A DNA stretch of 64,000 bases from CAVXDY01 sp963760715 (GCA_963760715.1 CAVXDY010000004.1:186001-250000), one strand, 5' to 3'; positions 42,296 to 51,160 are shown, numbered from the stretch's first letter. Numbers and translations are program-made. The notes: generated by a model not told the origin, from the sequence alone.

Positions 42296-42306
42296 TGGTC
42301 TGACCA
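42296..42306. promoter_or_regulatory. FadR/GntR-type operator
   Basis: The perfect palindrome TGGTCTGACCA fits the TNGTNNNACNA consensus of FadR-subfamily GntR repressors (e.g. LldR, PdhR). It lies 24-34 bases ahead of the regulator start, around its expected -35 region, and in the intergenic space shared with the DJ-1/oxidase operon, so it could control both. Confidence 0.6.
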
Positions 42307-42329
42307 TCCGTCAATGAGACAATGAGCAC

Positions 42330-43058
42330 ATGAGCATCTTCGAGGAGGTCAGCCGCAGCCCGCTCTACCTCCAGGTGGCGGGAAGCATCCGGGAGGCGAT
42401 CATCGCCGGAGATCTGGGCCCGGGCGACGAGCTCCCCACCGAGCGTGAGCTGTCGGAATCCTTCGGGGTCAGCCGTGCCTCGGTGCGCGAGGCGCTGCGC
42501 GCCCTTCAGGCCCAGGGCCTGGTCTCCGCCGGGGGGGCACCGGCGAGAGCGGCGGTGGCCGAGGGGGCGGGCAGCCACGCACGCGACGCCCTCATCACCC
42601 TGCTGCGCCTGAACGGTGTCGGCGTCGGCGACCTGATGGAGTTCCGGTCCGTCCTCGAGGCCGCGGCGGTCGCGGAGGCGGCCCGGCGGGGCGACCAGGA
42701 GCGGCTGGCCGACGCCCGGCGGGCGCTCGAGGACATGCGGCAGCCCGGCATCGGGGCAGGGGAGTTCGACGAGGCCGACGTCCGCTTCCACGTCGCCCTG
42801 GTGAGAGCCTCGGGCAACGAGGCCATGCACCTGGTCATGCAGGCCCTTCGCGGGGCGGTCGCCCGGCACCTGCGCGACTACCTGGGCAGCCGGACCGACC
42901 TTCCGGCGACGCTCGCCCGACTCGTGGACGAGCACGCGGCCATCCTGGTGGCGGTCGAGCGAGGGCACTCCTCCCGGGCGGCCACGCTCGTCGGAGCCCA
43001 CATCCGGGCCTTCTACCGCGACCCGGGTCTCGGACGCGCGGCCCATGAGGGCGGCTGA
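42330..43058 (+). CDS. GntR/FadR-family transcriptional regulator
   Basis: 242 residues. N-terminal GntR winged helix (LYLQVAGSIREAIIAGDLGP, then ELPTERELSESFGVSRASVR, EALRALQAQGL) and a C-terminal FCD all-helical ligand domain with metal-binding signs (FHVALVRASGNE, DEHAAILVAVERG). FCD regulators respond to organic acids; here the divergent hydroxyacid oxidase suggests glycolate or lactate. GACAAT lies six bases before the ATG, a leaderless arrangement, and a palindromic operator overlaps the -35 position. Confidence 0.92.
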   Translation: MSIFEEVSRSPLYLQVAGSIREAIIAGDLGPGDELPTERELSESFGVSRASVREALRALQAQGLVSAGGAPARAAVAEGAGSHARDALITLLRLNGVGVGDLMEFRSVLEAAAVAEAARRGDQERLADARRALEDMRQPGIGAGEFDEADVRFHVALVRASGNEAMHLVMQALRGAVARHLRDYLGSRTDLPATLARLVDEHAAILVAVERGHSSRAATLVGAHIRAFYRDPGLGRAAHEGG

Positions 43059-43251
43059 CACCCCCGGGGATCCCCGTCTATTCGGCGCGCCGCCTCCCGC
43101 GGGCTCCACTGAGACCGAGCAGCCCCTGAGCGTCGCCCCTTGGGATCGGCGCTCGACCCGAAGGTGGTGGCGAGGCTCGTCTCAGTTCCAGGAGCAGACG
43201 ATCCGCTCGCGCAGCTCACCGAGCGCGACGCAGGATGAGCGACCGACGACC

Positions 43252-43533
43252 CTACGCACCGCCCTCGGCTTCGGCCTCCGCTTCGGCCTCCATCCGGACG
43301 AGACGGGTGTAGTAGTCGGGGAACTCGTGGAGGTGGGCCAACGCGATCTTGCCCGTTGTGATCGGATCGTCGCCGGTCACGTCGGTGGCGGGGTCGCGCT
43401 GCCCATGCTCGAGTTCCACCTCGAGCCCCATCCGGAACTGCTCCGCGTCGAAGCGCGCGCCGGCCCAGTCAACGCCGATCTGTTCGCCGATCTCCCTGGC
43501 CTGCTCGACGGTAAACCGCGGGGCCTGGCTCAT
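43252..43533 (-). CDS. DUF5661 family protein
   Basis: 93 residues from ATG 43533 with a good SD (GGGAGG). FTVEQAREIGEQIGVDW, FDAEQFRMGLEVELEHGQRD, then DDPITTGKIALAHLHEFPDY and YTRLVRMEAEA; this matches a common small family (DUF5661) found in actinobacteria and phages. The function is unknown. It stands alone. Confidence 0.8.
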   Translation of the reverse strand: MSQAPRFTVEQAREIGEQIGVDWAGARFDAEQFRMGLEVELEHGQRDPATDVTGDDPITTGKIALAHLHEFPDYYTRLVRMEAEAEAEAEGGA

Positions 43534-43969
43534 CGTGCCTCCCATGTGTGACGCGTGGTCCGGCGGCGCCGACGAGCGTTGGACACCTCGGTGCGGGGTG
43601 GCCACTTCGCGGCTGACTCGACCGCGTTGCTCGCCGTTGGCCGAAGCCCAGTGTCGCGGCCGTGGGCGCGGAGGCAATCCGGGGTTTCACGGTGGCCGGC
43701 CTCGGAATGTCCGCACGTCGGACGACTCCGCAAGGCCGGAGCCGGCGCGCCTCTCGCGCGAGACAACAGCATCGAGAGTGCTGGGGCTCAACGCCCGGTT
43801 GAAGTGGCCCTCCCGTCGCACCCAGGAGCGCCTCGGTAACACGGCGTCTCCATTTGCTCACGGTTCTGAAACCCGAGACCGGGGGACCCCGCCTACGTTC
43901 CGGGTCAGCCGGTCGCCGGGACGGATTCCTCCACCGGTGAGAATCGTCGTGAACAGGGGGGACCTCCTC
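43534..43969. other. Non-coding region with the second dispersed repeat
   Basis: 436 bases between DUF5661 and the PhoX gene, without a credible gene. It contains repeat copy 2 (43711-43739) followed by GC-rich CGCGCC sequence, and near the end a GGGGGGACC run that serves as the SD of the PhoX gene. The stretch is less GC-rich than the coding DNA. Confidence 0.6.
43711..43739. repeat. 29-bp dispersed repeat, copy 2
   Basis: Exact match to 40214-40242 in the same orientation, in the non-coding region upstream of the PhoX gene. In both copies the next bases are a variant of a GC-rich GGCGCGCC segment, so the similarity continues imperfectly for about 40 bases. Confidence 0.7.
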
Positions 43970-45631
43970 GTGCGTTCGAAGACCTTGCGCAGGCTGCTCG
44001 CGGCGGCCACGCTCAGCGCCGCCCTGACCGCCCCCGCCGTCGCCAGCGCCAACGCCGTGCCGATCACCGGCGTCTCGGCCCAGCCGAAGATCCCCGGCAT
44101 CCCGGTGCCGAACGTGCTGTCCCCCGGCTTCGCCGTCCACACCGTCGCGGACGGCACGTTCCCGTTGGAGAACCCGGCGGACCTGGCGGCCAATCCGGTG
44201 ACCGGCATCCCCGCGCCGGCTTCGCCCGTCAAGATCACCAACTACGGCTTCTACGGGGACGGCCCCCTCGTGGCCGGCTCCGGCACCGTCGCGACGCTGT
44301 CCGAGCCCGACAAGAACACCTACCTCAAGTTCAAGGCCGGGCAGATCAAGGGCCCCGACGCCGTCTACGACTACGGCCGCCGGTTCCTGTTCCAGGGCCA
44401 CGAGGCAGGGCCGGGCAACTCCGGTTACCTCACCCGCATCAACCTGGACGCCGACTACGCACACCACGTGACCCTTCTGGCATCCAAGGATGACAAGGGC
44501 AACCAGATCCCCGCGATCGACGGCTCCATCTGGAACCCCTTCGCCCAGCGCCTGCTGTTCTCCGGCGAGGAGGGCAACAAGCTCGGTGGTATCTGGCAGT
44601 CCACCCCGAGCTACCCGGCCTCGGTGCAGGACCTCTCGGGCGTCTTCGGTCGCGGTGGCTACGAGGGAATCTCGCTGGACCCGTCCGGCAACGTGTGGCT
44701 GGTGGAGGACAGCGGCGGGGCGAGCCCGAGCTCTGCGAGCGCCCTCGACAACGCCCGCCAGCCGAACAGCTTCCTGTACCGCCTGGTGCCCAGCGACAAG
44801 AGCGACCTCACGAAGGGCGGCAAGCTGCAGGTGCTGCAGGTGGCCTCCAAGCGCACCGGCAACCCCCCCATCGTCTTCAACGCCTGCCCGGCACCCGCGA
44901 CCGATGCGTGCCTGGAGGCGGACGTCAAGTCCCAGGACGTCAGTGACCTGCACACGCCCGGCAAGGTGTTCGACACCAAGTGGGTCACGATCCACGACAC
45001 GGCCGTCAACGGCATCGCCGACTTCGACGCCAACGCCCTCGCCAAGAAGAAGGGCGGGACCCCCCTCAAGCGGCCCGAGAACGGCGCCTTCCGCCCGGGC
45101 GGCGGCTTCAAGGAGTTCTTCTTCACTGAGACCGGTGACACGGACGCCACCAAGGGCTCGGGCGCGGCGTTCGGCCAGTTCGGCGCGATCTTCAAGCTCA
45201 CCCAGGCGAAGGCGTCGGGCGACACCGGCAAGCTGTCGGTGTTCTACGTCGGGGACGTGGACCACGCGGCGTTCGACAACATCAACTTCCTCACCCGTGA
45301 CCAGGTGATGACCGTCGAGGACGGCGGCGACACGCTGCACACCCAGCGCGGCAAGGCCGACTCGGCCTACGTGCTGGACGCCACCGCCGCCACGCCCGCG
45401 CCGGTGCGGTTCATCGCCCAGGGCCGGGACGCGGTCGCCACCCTGCGCAACGCCGACAACGAGATCACCGGCAACTACATCGCCGACGGCGACACGTCGG
45501 TGCCCGGCCTGCTGGGCACCTCTTCGCCCGAGCCGTTCAAGAAGGGCAGCCCCTGGCGGGTGTTCTTCACCAACCAGCACGGCCTCAACGTCACGCAGGA
45601 GATCGTGGCCGACACGTCCGAGCGGGATTAA
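43970..45631 (+). CDS. Secreted PhoX/DUF839-type protein
   Basis: 553 residues from GTG 43970. A signal peptide (basic RSKTLRRLL, hydrophobic core AAATLSAALTAPAVA, cleavage after ASANA) directs it out of the cell. The mature part is a beta-propeller-like domain with GYEGISLDPSGNVWLVEDSG, PENGAFRPGGGFKEFFFTET and DNINFLTRDQVMTVEDGGD, matching the DUF839/PhoX family of calcium-dependent phosphatases. No twin-arginine motif, unlike canonical PhoX, so Sec export is likely. Phosphatase activity is an inference. It ends at a strong hairpin terminator. Confidence 0.8.
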   Translation: MRSKTLRRLLAAATLSAALTAPAVASANAVPITGVSAQPKIPGIPVPNVLSPGFAVHTVADGTFPLENPADLAANPVTGIPAPASPVKITNYGFYGDGPLVAGSGTVATLSEPDKNTYLKFKAGQIKGPDAVYDYGRRFLFQGHEAGPGNSGYLTRINLDADYAHHVTLLASKDDKGNQIPAIDGSIWNPFAQRLLFSGEEGNKLGGIWQSTPSYPASVQDLSGVFGRGGYEGISLDPSGNVWLVEDSGGASPSSASALDNARQPNSFLYRLVPSDKSDLTKGGKLQVLQVASKRTGNPPIVFNACPAPATDACLEADVKSQDVSDLHTPGKVFDTKWVTIHDTAVNGIADFDANALAKKKGGTPLKRPENGAFRPGGGFKEFFFTETGDTDATKGSGAAFGQFGAIFKLTQAKASGDTGKLSVFYVGDVDHAAFDNINFLTRDQVMTVEDGGDTLHTQRGKADSAYVLDATAATPAPVRFIAQGRDAVATLRNADNEITGNYIADGDTSVPGLLGTSSPEPFKKGSPWRVFFTNQHGLNVTQEIVADTSERD

Positions 45632-45664
45632 CCGCACCCCGGCGCGAGCCGGACCAGGTCGTGC

Positions 45665-46144
45665 TCAAGCGCCCCGCTCGGCGGGGCGTTTGCCGTTTGC
45701 GGCTCCCGGACCCGGGTGGCCCTCGACGCTCCCGGGGCTCAGCGCCTGCCGGCAGTGAGCGCAGACCAGCACCGGCTCGAGCTCGTGCCCGCAGGCGGTG
45801 TGGGTGAGCAGGAGCGGGGGCCCGTCGGGCGCCGCGTAGCGGTCTCCCCAATGCAGCAGCCCGAGCAGCACCGGCTCCAGGTCGCGCCCCTTGGCCGTCA
45901 GGTGGTACTCGTCGCGCGCGGGCCGCTCCTGGTAGCGCCGGCGCTCCAGGATGCCCTCCTCGCAGAGGCGGGCAAGCCGCGCGCTGAGGATGTTGCGGGC
46001 GATGCCGAGGCTCGCCTGGAAGTCCTCGAAGCGGCGCGTGCCACGAACGGCGTCGCGCAGGATGAGCGCCGTCCAGCGCTCCCCCACCACCTCCAGGGTC
46101 CGGGCGATGGAGCAGTTCTGGTCGTCATAGGTGCGAGGGAGCAC
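45665..46144 (-). CDS. HxlR-family transcriptional regulator
   Basis: 159 residues. HxlR winged helix with CSIARTLEVVGERWTALILR near the N-terminus (the conserved Cys), FEDFQASLGIARNILSARL and RYQERPARDEYHLTAKGRDL. The C-terminal 45 residues add CGHELEPVLVCAHC, a probable zinc knuckle not in all members. GTG start six bases after minus-strand TAGACT. Divergent from the SDR/exporter operon, across a 19-bp perfect inverted repeat, so it probably represses both in response to a reactive electrophile. Confidence 0.9.
   Translation of the reverse strand: MLPRTYDDQNCSIARTLEVVGERWTALILRDAVRGTRRFEDFQASLGIARNILSARLARLCEEGILERRRYQERPARDEYHLTAKGRDLEPVLLGLLHWGDRYAAPDGPPLLLTHTACGHELEPVLVCAHCRQALSPGSVEGHPGPGAANGKRPAERGA
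45670..45691 (+). terminator. Intrinsic terminator after the PhoX gene
   Basis: CGCCCCGC and GCGGGGCG pair over eight bases around TCG, followed by TTT. It is 38 bases past the PhoX stop and overlaps the last codons of the HxlR gene on the other strand. Confidence 0.75.
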
Positions 46145-46163
46145 GGTGGGAGTCTAGCGCATC

Positions 46164-46212
46164 AGTTGCGTGATGCTACGCAGTTGTCTACCGTGCGTAG
46201 CATCACGCAACT
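46164..46212. promoter_or_regulatory. Perfect 19-bp inverted repeat, HxlR operator candidate
   Basis: AGTTGCGTGATGCTACGCA (46164-46182) and its exact complement (46194-46212) enclose 11 bases. The left arm covers the -35 to -12 part of the HxlR promoter; the right arm ends seven bases before the SD region of the divergent operon. A repressor dimer of dimers would close both promoters. Confidence 0.75.
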
Positions 46213-46230
46213 AACGCGAGGAGGACCGCC

Positions 46231-46269
46231 ATGTTTCTGCCCGATCGCCTGGAGAGGAGATTCGCATGA
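46231..46269 (+). CDS. Leader peptide of 12 codons before the SDR
   Basis: ATG 46231 has an SD (GAGGAGG, 46217-46223) and encodes MFLPDRLERRFA; its TGA overlaps the SDR ATG (ATGA). Such a short coupled ORF may set the translation rate of the SDR. It may be chance. Confidence 0.35.
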   Translation: MFLPDRLERRFA

Positions 46270-47117
46270 GCCAGGAACAGCAGGTGGTTCTCGTCACGGG
46301 CGCCTCGTCGGGCATCGGCGCGGCGACCGCGGCCCTGCTCGCCGAGCGCGGCCACCGGGTCTTCGGCACGAGCCGGACGCCCACGGCCGATGCCGCCCCC
46401 GGGGGCGTGGAGCTGCTCGCGCTCGATGTCGGATCGGACGCGTCGGTGACGGCCTGCGTTAACGCGCTCCTGGAGCGGGCCGGCCGCATCGACGTGCTCG
46501 TCAACAACGCGGGCGTCGCCCTGTTCGGTGAGTCCGAGGCGACGAGCCTGGACCAGGCCAGGGCCCAGCTCGAGACGAACTTCTTCGGCGCGGTCCGCAT
46601 GATCAACGCGGTCCTGCCGTCCATGCGCGCCCACGGCCGAGGACGGATCATCAACGTCGGCTCGCTCGCCGGGCTCACCGGCGTTCCCCTGATGTCCTTC
46701 TACTCGGCAAGCAAGCACGCCCTCGAGGGCTATTCCGAGTCGCTGCGCCACGAGCTTCGGGACCTCGGCATCGCGGTGACGCTGATCGAGCCCGGCTTCG
46801 TGAGGACGGGGCTCCTCCGCTCGGCCCAGGTCGCCTCGGCCCCGGTCCCGGCCTACGACCGGCTGCGCGTGGCCGCCCGGTCCGGGGTCGGCGAGCGGAT
46901 CGCCGCGGGCATCCCGCCGGCCCGCGTCGCCGAGACGATCCTGCGCGCCATCTCCGACCCGAGGCCGCGGCTTCGCTACCGGGTCGGGCGGGACGCGGCC
47001 TGGATCCCCAGGGTCAAGGCGATCGCGCCGCCGGCCAGGTTCGAGGCGAGCACGCGCAAGCTCTTCCGGCTCGACGCCGCGCCCGAGGGCGCCGCGGGTC
47101 GGGGAGGCGCGTCGTGA
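46266..47117 (+). CDS. Short-chain dehydrogenase/reductase
   Basis: 283 residues. Classical SDR with TGASSGIGAATAALL, VLVNNAGVAL, a catalytic Ser in VGSLAG, and YSASKHAL (Tyr/Lys). An extended C-terminus of about 60 residues (RPRLRYRVGRDAAWIPRVKA) is typical of SDRs of the type that reduce keto or quinone substrates. Regulated by the divergent HxlR gene. Followed by a drug exporter, the start overlapping its stop (GTGA). Confidence 0.93.
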   Translation: MSQEQQVVLVTGASSGIGAATAALLAERGHRVFGTSRTPTADAAPGGVELLALDVGSDASVTACVNALLERAGRIDVLVNNAGVALFGESEATSLDQARAQLETNFFGAVRMINAVLPSMRAHGRGRIINVGSLAGLTGVPLMSFYSASKHALEGYSESLRHELRDLGIAVTLIEPGFVRTGLLRSAQVASAPVPAYDRLRVAARSGVGERIAAGIPPARVAETILRAISDPRPRLRYRVGRDAAWIPRVKAIAPPARFEASTRKLFRLDAAPEGAAGRGGAS

Positions 47118-48604
47118 GTTCGAGCGCTCGGGCGCGCGGAACGGACCGCCCGGCCACGCTGTGGACGTTCGCGTTGACGTCGCTCGCCCTCGTCATGGTC
47201 ACGCTCGACAACCTCGTCGTGACCACGGCGCTCCCGGTGATCCGACACGAGCTGGACGGGTCGCTCGAGGGGCTGGAGTGGACGGTGAACGCCTACACGC
47301 TGACCTTCGCGGTCCTGCTCCTCACCGGCGCGGCGCTCGGTGACCGGTTCGGGCGCCGGCGGCTCTTCATGATCGGCCTCGGCATCTTCACGGTCGCCTC
47401 GGCGGCGGCGGCCCTCGCCCCCTCGATCGAGGCCCTCAGCGCCGCCCGGGCGGTGCAGGGCCTCGGCGGCGCCATCGTGACGCCGCTCACGCTGACACTG
47501 CTCTCGGCGGCGGTGCCGGCGCAGAGGCGCGGCCTCGCCCTCGGCGCCTGGGGCGGCGTCGGCGGCCTCGCGGTCGCGCTGGGCCCGCTGGTGGGCGGCG
47601 CGGTCGTCGAGGGCCTCTCGTGGCAGTGGATCTTCTGGTTGAACGTGCCCATCGGCCTCATCCTCATCCCCCTCGCCCGGGGACGGCTGGCCGAGAGCCA
47701 CGGCCCTCACGCGCGGCTCGACCTGCCGGGCCTCGGGCTCGTGAGCGTGGGCCTCCTGGGGGTCGTCTGGGGTCTCGTCCGCGGCAACGGCGCCGGCTGG
47801 GCCAGCGCGGAGATCGTCGTCTCGTTGGCGGCCGGGGCGTTCCTCGTCGCGCTCTTCGTCGTCTGGGAGCTCCGGGCCGCGGCGCCGATGCTCCCGATCC
47901 GATTCTTCGGCAACCGGACCTTCGCCCAGGCCAACCTCGCCTCGCTGCTCATGTTCTTCGGCATGTTCGGCTCGATCTTCCTGCTCGCCCAGTTCTTCCA
48001 GACGGTTCAGGGCTACTCGCCGCTCGGCGCGGGCCTGCGCATCCTTCCGTGGACGGCGATGCCGATCGTGGTCGCGCCGATCGCGGGGGCTCTGTCCGAC
48101 CGGATCCCCGGCCCGCGGATCATGGGCGTCGGGCTGGCGCTGCAGGCCGTCGGCCTCGGCTGGCTCGCGGCTCTGTCGACCCCGACGGTGGCGTACGCCG
48201 AGCTCGTCGCGCCGTTCATCCTCTCGGGCGTGGGGATGGGGCTGTTCTTCGCCCCGGTCGCGAACGTGATCCTCGGCACCGTGCGGCGTGCGGAGGAGGG
48301 TCAGGCCTCCGGCGCCAACAACGCCATCCGGGAGCTGGGGGGCGTGTTCGGGGTCGCCGTGCTCGCCTCGATCTTCGCGGCCCGGGGCGGCTACGGGTCG
48401 GCGACGAGCTTCACCGACGGCCTGACCGCGGCCGTCTGGGTTGGCGCCGTCGTCGTCGGCATCGGGGCGCTCGCCGCGCTGACGATCCCCGTCGGCCGGC
48501 GCATTCCTCAGGCCGTCCCCTCCCCGGAACGATCAGCGGCGTCGGTCCCGGGCGAGGGCGCCGGGCGCAGACCCGTGCCGATGCGCCGGACGAGGCCCAC
48601 CTGA
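47114..48604 (+). CDS. DHA2 family drug:proton exporter (EmrB/QacA)
   Basis: 496 residues, about 14 membrane helices. Major facilitator with VTLDNLVVTTALPVI in helix 1 (motif D1), the A motif GDRFGRRRLFM between helices 2 and 3, and the C motif GGAVVEGLSWQWIFWLN in helix 5/6. Exports drugs or toxic organics. GTG start overlapping the SDR stop; with HxlR control this looks like an inducible detoxification operon of reductase plus exporter. Confidence 0.93.
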   Translation: MSSSARARGTDRPATLWTFALTSLALVMVTLDNLVVTTALPVIRHELDGSLEGLEWTVNAYTLTFAVLLLTGAALGDRFGRRRLFMIGLGIFTVASAAAALAPSIEALSAARAVQGLGGAIVTPLTLTLLSAAVPAQRRGLALGAWGGVGGLAVALGPLVGGAVVEGLSWQWIFWLNVPIGLILIPLARGRLAESHGPHARLDLPGLGLVSVGLLGVVWGLVRGNGAGWASAEIVVSLAAGAFLVALFVVWELRAAAPMLPIRFFGNRTFAQANLASLLMFFGMFGSIFLLAQFFQTVQGYSPLGAGLRILPWTAMPIVVAPIAGALSDRIPGPRIMGVGLALQAVGLGWLAALSTPTVAYAELVAPFILSGVGMGLFFAPVANVILGTVRRAEEGQASGANNAIRELGGVFGVAVLASIFAARGGYGSATSFTDGLTAAVWVGAVVVGIGALAALTIPVGRRIPQAVPSPERSAASVPGEGAGRRPVPMRRTRPT

Positions 48605-48842
48605 TCCGTGGCGTCGAGACGAGCCCCCGCCGACCCGATCCGGAGCCCGGCGTCCGCGGCGGAGGACCGGTACGGGGCCAATCGCACGGCGGCCCTGCCC
48701 GGTAGGACGGTGCGAGTCGGGTCGCCCGATCCATGATCATCGAGGTCCCGCCCCGCTCGGCCGGGGCGCGGATCTCTCGCGATCGGTGGGACCCGAGTGT
48801 TCACACCGACGCGCGGCAGTCGTTCCTGGCCGTGCGCGCGCC

Positions 48843-49280
48843 CTACCCCTCGAGGAGTGACTTCAGCCGCCGGAGATCCTTGCGGTTGGCGCGGCGCACC
48901 GCTCTGCCCACCAGTGGGGACGCGAGCCGGGCGACGCCCGATGGCTCTCCGCGGTTGCGCAGGGTCATGCGGGTTCCGCCGGATGGCGCGTCCTCCCATG
49001 TGTACGTCGTCTCCATGGGAAACGGCCCCTCGGAGGTCGCCATGACGAGCCGTTCCTCCGCCATGAGCTCCCGCACCTCGTAGGTGTAGGCAAGGCGCCG
49101 ACCGAGGAAGCGGGCGACGAAGGCGATCCTGGAGCCGATCCCGACGGGTCTCCGGCTCCTCCACTCGACGGCCTCGATGTTCGAGTACCAGGCGGGCGCG
49201 TTGTCGGGGTCGGACGCAAAGGACGCGACGGCCGGCCGGGGACGGTGGATCTCGATCTCGGTGATGACATCGACCGACAT
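48843..49280 (-). CDS. SRPBCC (START-like) domain protein
   Basis: 145 residues. A helix-grip-fold protein beginning MSVDVITEIEIHRPRPAVAS, with WYSNIEAVEW and a conserved helix near the C-terminus (PLVGRAVRRANRKDLRRLKS). Such proteins bind hydrophobic ligands. The start is supported by TAGCAT six bases upstream. Converges with the exporter gene across a 238-bp space in which I see nothing. Confidence 0.8.
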   Translation of the reverse strand: MSVDVITEIEIHRPRPAVASFASDPDNAPAWYSNIEAVEWRSRRPVGIGSRIAFVARFLGRRLAYTYEVRELMAEERLVMATSEGPFPMETTYTWEDAPSGGTRMTLRNRGEPSGVARLASPLVGRAVRRANRKDLRRLKSLLEG

Positions 49281-49553
49281 GTCCGAATGCTAACCCCAGC
49301 TGATGGCAACCGGGGTGAACGTCGCCACCGACCGGATTCGGGTTCAACTCGGATATCCGACGCCTTCGAGGCGTTCATGGGAGGCGACGCCGGGGGCCAC
49401 GAGCTTCGCTGCCGAGCGCGCGATGCGGCCGGCAACTCCCAGCCCGGCCAGCCGGCGTGGAACGCCCACAAGGAGATGCGGCGCGCCAAGCTCATGCCCT
49501 ACCCGAAATCGGGTTACCACGGCGCCCGGCGCGACCCCGGATGAACGTGCAGA

Positions 49554-50792
49554 TCACTCCGCAGCGAGCAGTTGCGCCTGTCCGGCGAGGAAGTCGCGCT
49601 CGGCATCGGTCGGAGCGAGGGACGCGGCACGATCGTAGGCGACGGCTGCCTCGTCGGGCCGACCCAGTCGTCGCAGCAGGTCGGCCCGGGTGGCGTGGAA
49701 TGGGTGGTAGCCGGCAAGGTCGAGAGTCTCGACCAGCGCGAGGGCAGCCGCCGGCCCGTCGACCTCGCCGACGGCGATGGCGCGGTTGAGTGCCACGACC
49801 GGCGTGGGCGCCGCGGCCAGGAGTTGGTCGTAGAGCGCGAGAATCTGTGACCAGTCGGTGCACTCGACCGAGCTCGCGTCGCCGTGGACGGCGTTGATGG
49901 CGGCCTGGAGCTGGTACGGGCCCGGCTGGTTTCGCCGAAGGCAGGCGCGCACGATCGCCTGACCCTCTTCGAGCAGGGAGCGGTCCCAACGGCCGCGGTC
50001 CTGGTGGCGCAGCAGCACCAGTGATCCGTCCGCGGCGAATCGGGTCCGACGCCGGGACTCGGTCAGCAGCAGCAGTGCGAGCAGTCCCGCCACCTCGGGC
50101 TCGTCGGGCATCAGCAGCGCCAGCAGCCCCGCCAGCCGGATGGCTTCGGCGCAGAGCTCGCCGCCGAACTGGTCGCCCACACCCGCGTTGTAGACCAGAT
50201 AGACGACGGCCAGCGCCGGGCGCAGACGCCCGGGCAGCTCCTGGTCCTGGGGCACGCGGTAGGGGATGCGGGCGGCCCTGATCTTGCGCTTGGCGCGGGC
50301 GAGGCGCTGGGCCATCGCCGACTCGGCGACGAGGAACGCGCGCGCGACCTCGGCCGTCGACAGACCGCCGAGGAGGCGCAGGGTGAGCGCCACCTGCGCC
50401 TCGGTGGACAGGGCAGGGTGGCAACAGGTGAAGATGAGCCGGAGCCTGTCGTCCTGCACGGGCCCCATCTCCTCTCGGTCGTCCAGGTCGGCGTCGCCGG
50501 GCGTCAGCACGGCCAGCTCGCCGAGGAGCTCGCGGCCGCGCAGCTCGCGGCGCAGCCGGTCGACGGCGTGGTTGCGGGCCGTCGTGGTGATCCAGCCCCC
50601 GGGATTCGCAGGCAGGCCATCGGCGGGCCACCGGCGCAGGGCGACCGTGAAGGCCTCCTGCACCGCGTCCTCGGCGACGTCGATGTCACCGAGGACGCGG
50701 ATCAGGGTGGCCACCGAGCGGCCGTACTCGCGACGAAAGATGCGGCCGATCCCCGAATCGTCGACCGATGGTTCGGCCTTGGCCTGGGCCAC
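49554..50792 (-). CDS. ECF sigma factor with C-terminal DUF6596 (ECF42-like)
   Basis: 412 residues. Region 2 (IFRREYGRSVATLIRVLGD to WITTTARNHAVDRLRRE), region 4 (ALTLRLLGGLSTAEVARAFL then ESAMAQRLARAKRKI), then a 200-residue extension (PYRVPQDQELPGRLRPALAV onwards) characteristic of ECF42/SigJ-like sigma factors with a DUF6596/TPR-like tail. Paired with a YCII/DGPF gene just upstream, the standard arrangement for this group. GTG start. The regulon is not visible here. Confidence 0.93.
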   Translation of the reverse strand: MAQAKAEPSVDDSGIGRIFRREYGRSVATLIRVLGDIDVAEDAVQEAFTVALRRWPADGLPANPGGWITTTARNHAVDRLRRELRGRELLGELAVLTPGDADLDDREEMGPVQDDRLRLIFTCCHPALSTEAQVALTLRLLGGLSTAEVARAFLVAESAMAQRLARAKRKIRAARIPYRVPQDQELPGRLRPALAVVYLVYNAGVGDQFGGELCAEAIRLAGLLALLMPDEPEVAGLLALLLLTESRRRTRFAADGSLVLLRHQDRGRWDRSLLEEGQAIVRACLRRNQPGPYQLQAAINAVHGDASSVECTDWSQILALYDQLLAAAPTPVVALNRAIAVGEVDGPAAALALVETLDLAGYHPFHATRADLLRRLGRPDEAAVAYDRAASLAPTDAERDFLAGQAQLLAAE

Positions 50793-50797
50793 GGTCG

Positions 50798-51160
50798 TCA
50801 GGCCTTCGGTTCGTCCCAGAACGGACGGACCTCGATCGGCGCCCCGACGATGGCGGTCGTCTTCGACGCCCAGGCGAGGGCGGCGTCGAGGTCCTCCGCC
50901 TCGATGATGTAGAAGCCCCCGAGGTGCTCCTTCGACTCCACGAAGGGCCCGTCGGTTGTCACGACTTCCCCACCGGACACGCGGACCACGGTGGCGGTGG
51001 CGGGTTCGTGCAGTCGGCCGCCGAAGACCCAGGCCCCCGCGGACTCCATCTCCCCCTGAAGGGCCATCACCTGCGCGTAGGTCCGCTGCATCTCCTCATC
51101 CGTCATCGGGTCGCGGGCCTCGCCCTCGACGCTGTGGGCGGACAGCAAGTACTTGGCCAT
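50798..51160 (-). CDS. YCII/DGPF-domain protein
   Basis: 120 residues from ATG 51160. YCII fold with the DGPF motif in VVTTDGPFVESKEHLGGFYI; starts MAKYLLSAHSVEGEARDP. Partner of ECF42 sigma factors, five bases before the sigma gene. Proposed to modulate the sigma factor or to act as an enzyme on a small electrophile. SD GAGGAG precedes it. Confidence 0.9.
   Translation of the reverse strand: MAKYLLSAHSVEGEARDPMTDEEMQRTYAQVMALQGEMESAGAWVFGGRLHEPATATVVRVSGGEVVTTDGPFVESKEHLGGFYIIEAEDLDAALAWASKTTAIVGAPIEVRPFWDEPKA

Noticed and set aside
49281..49553. Space between the SRPBCC gene and the ECF sigma factor
   Set aside because: No reading frame with a credible start, no repeat and no hairpin with a T-run; nothing claimed.
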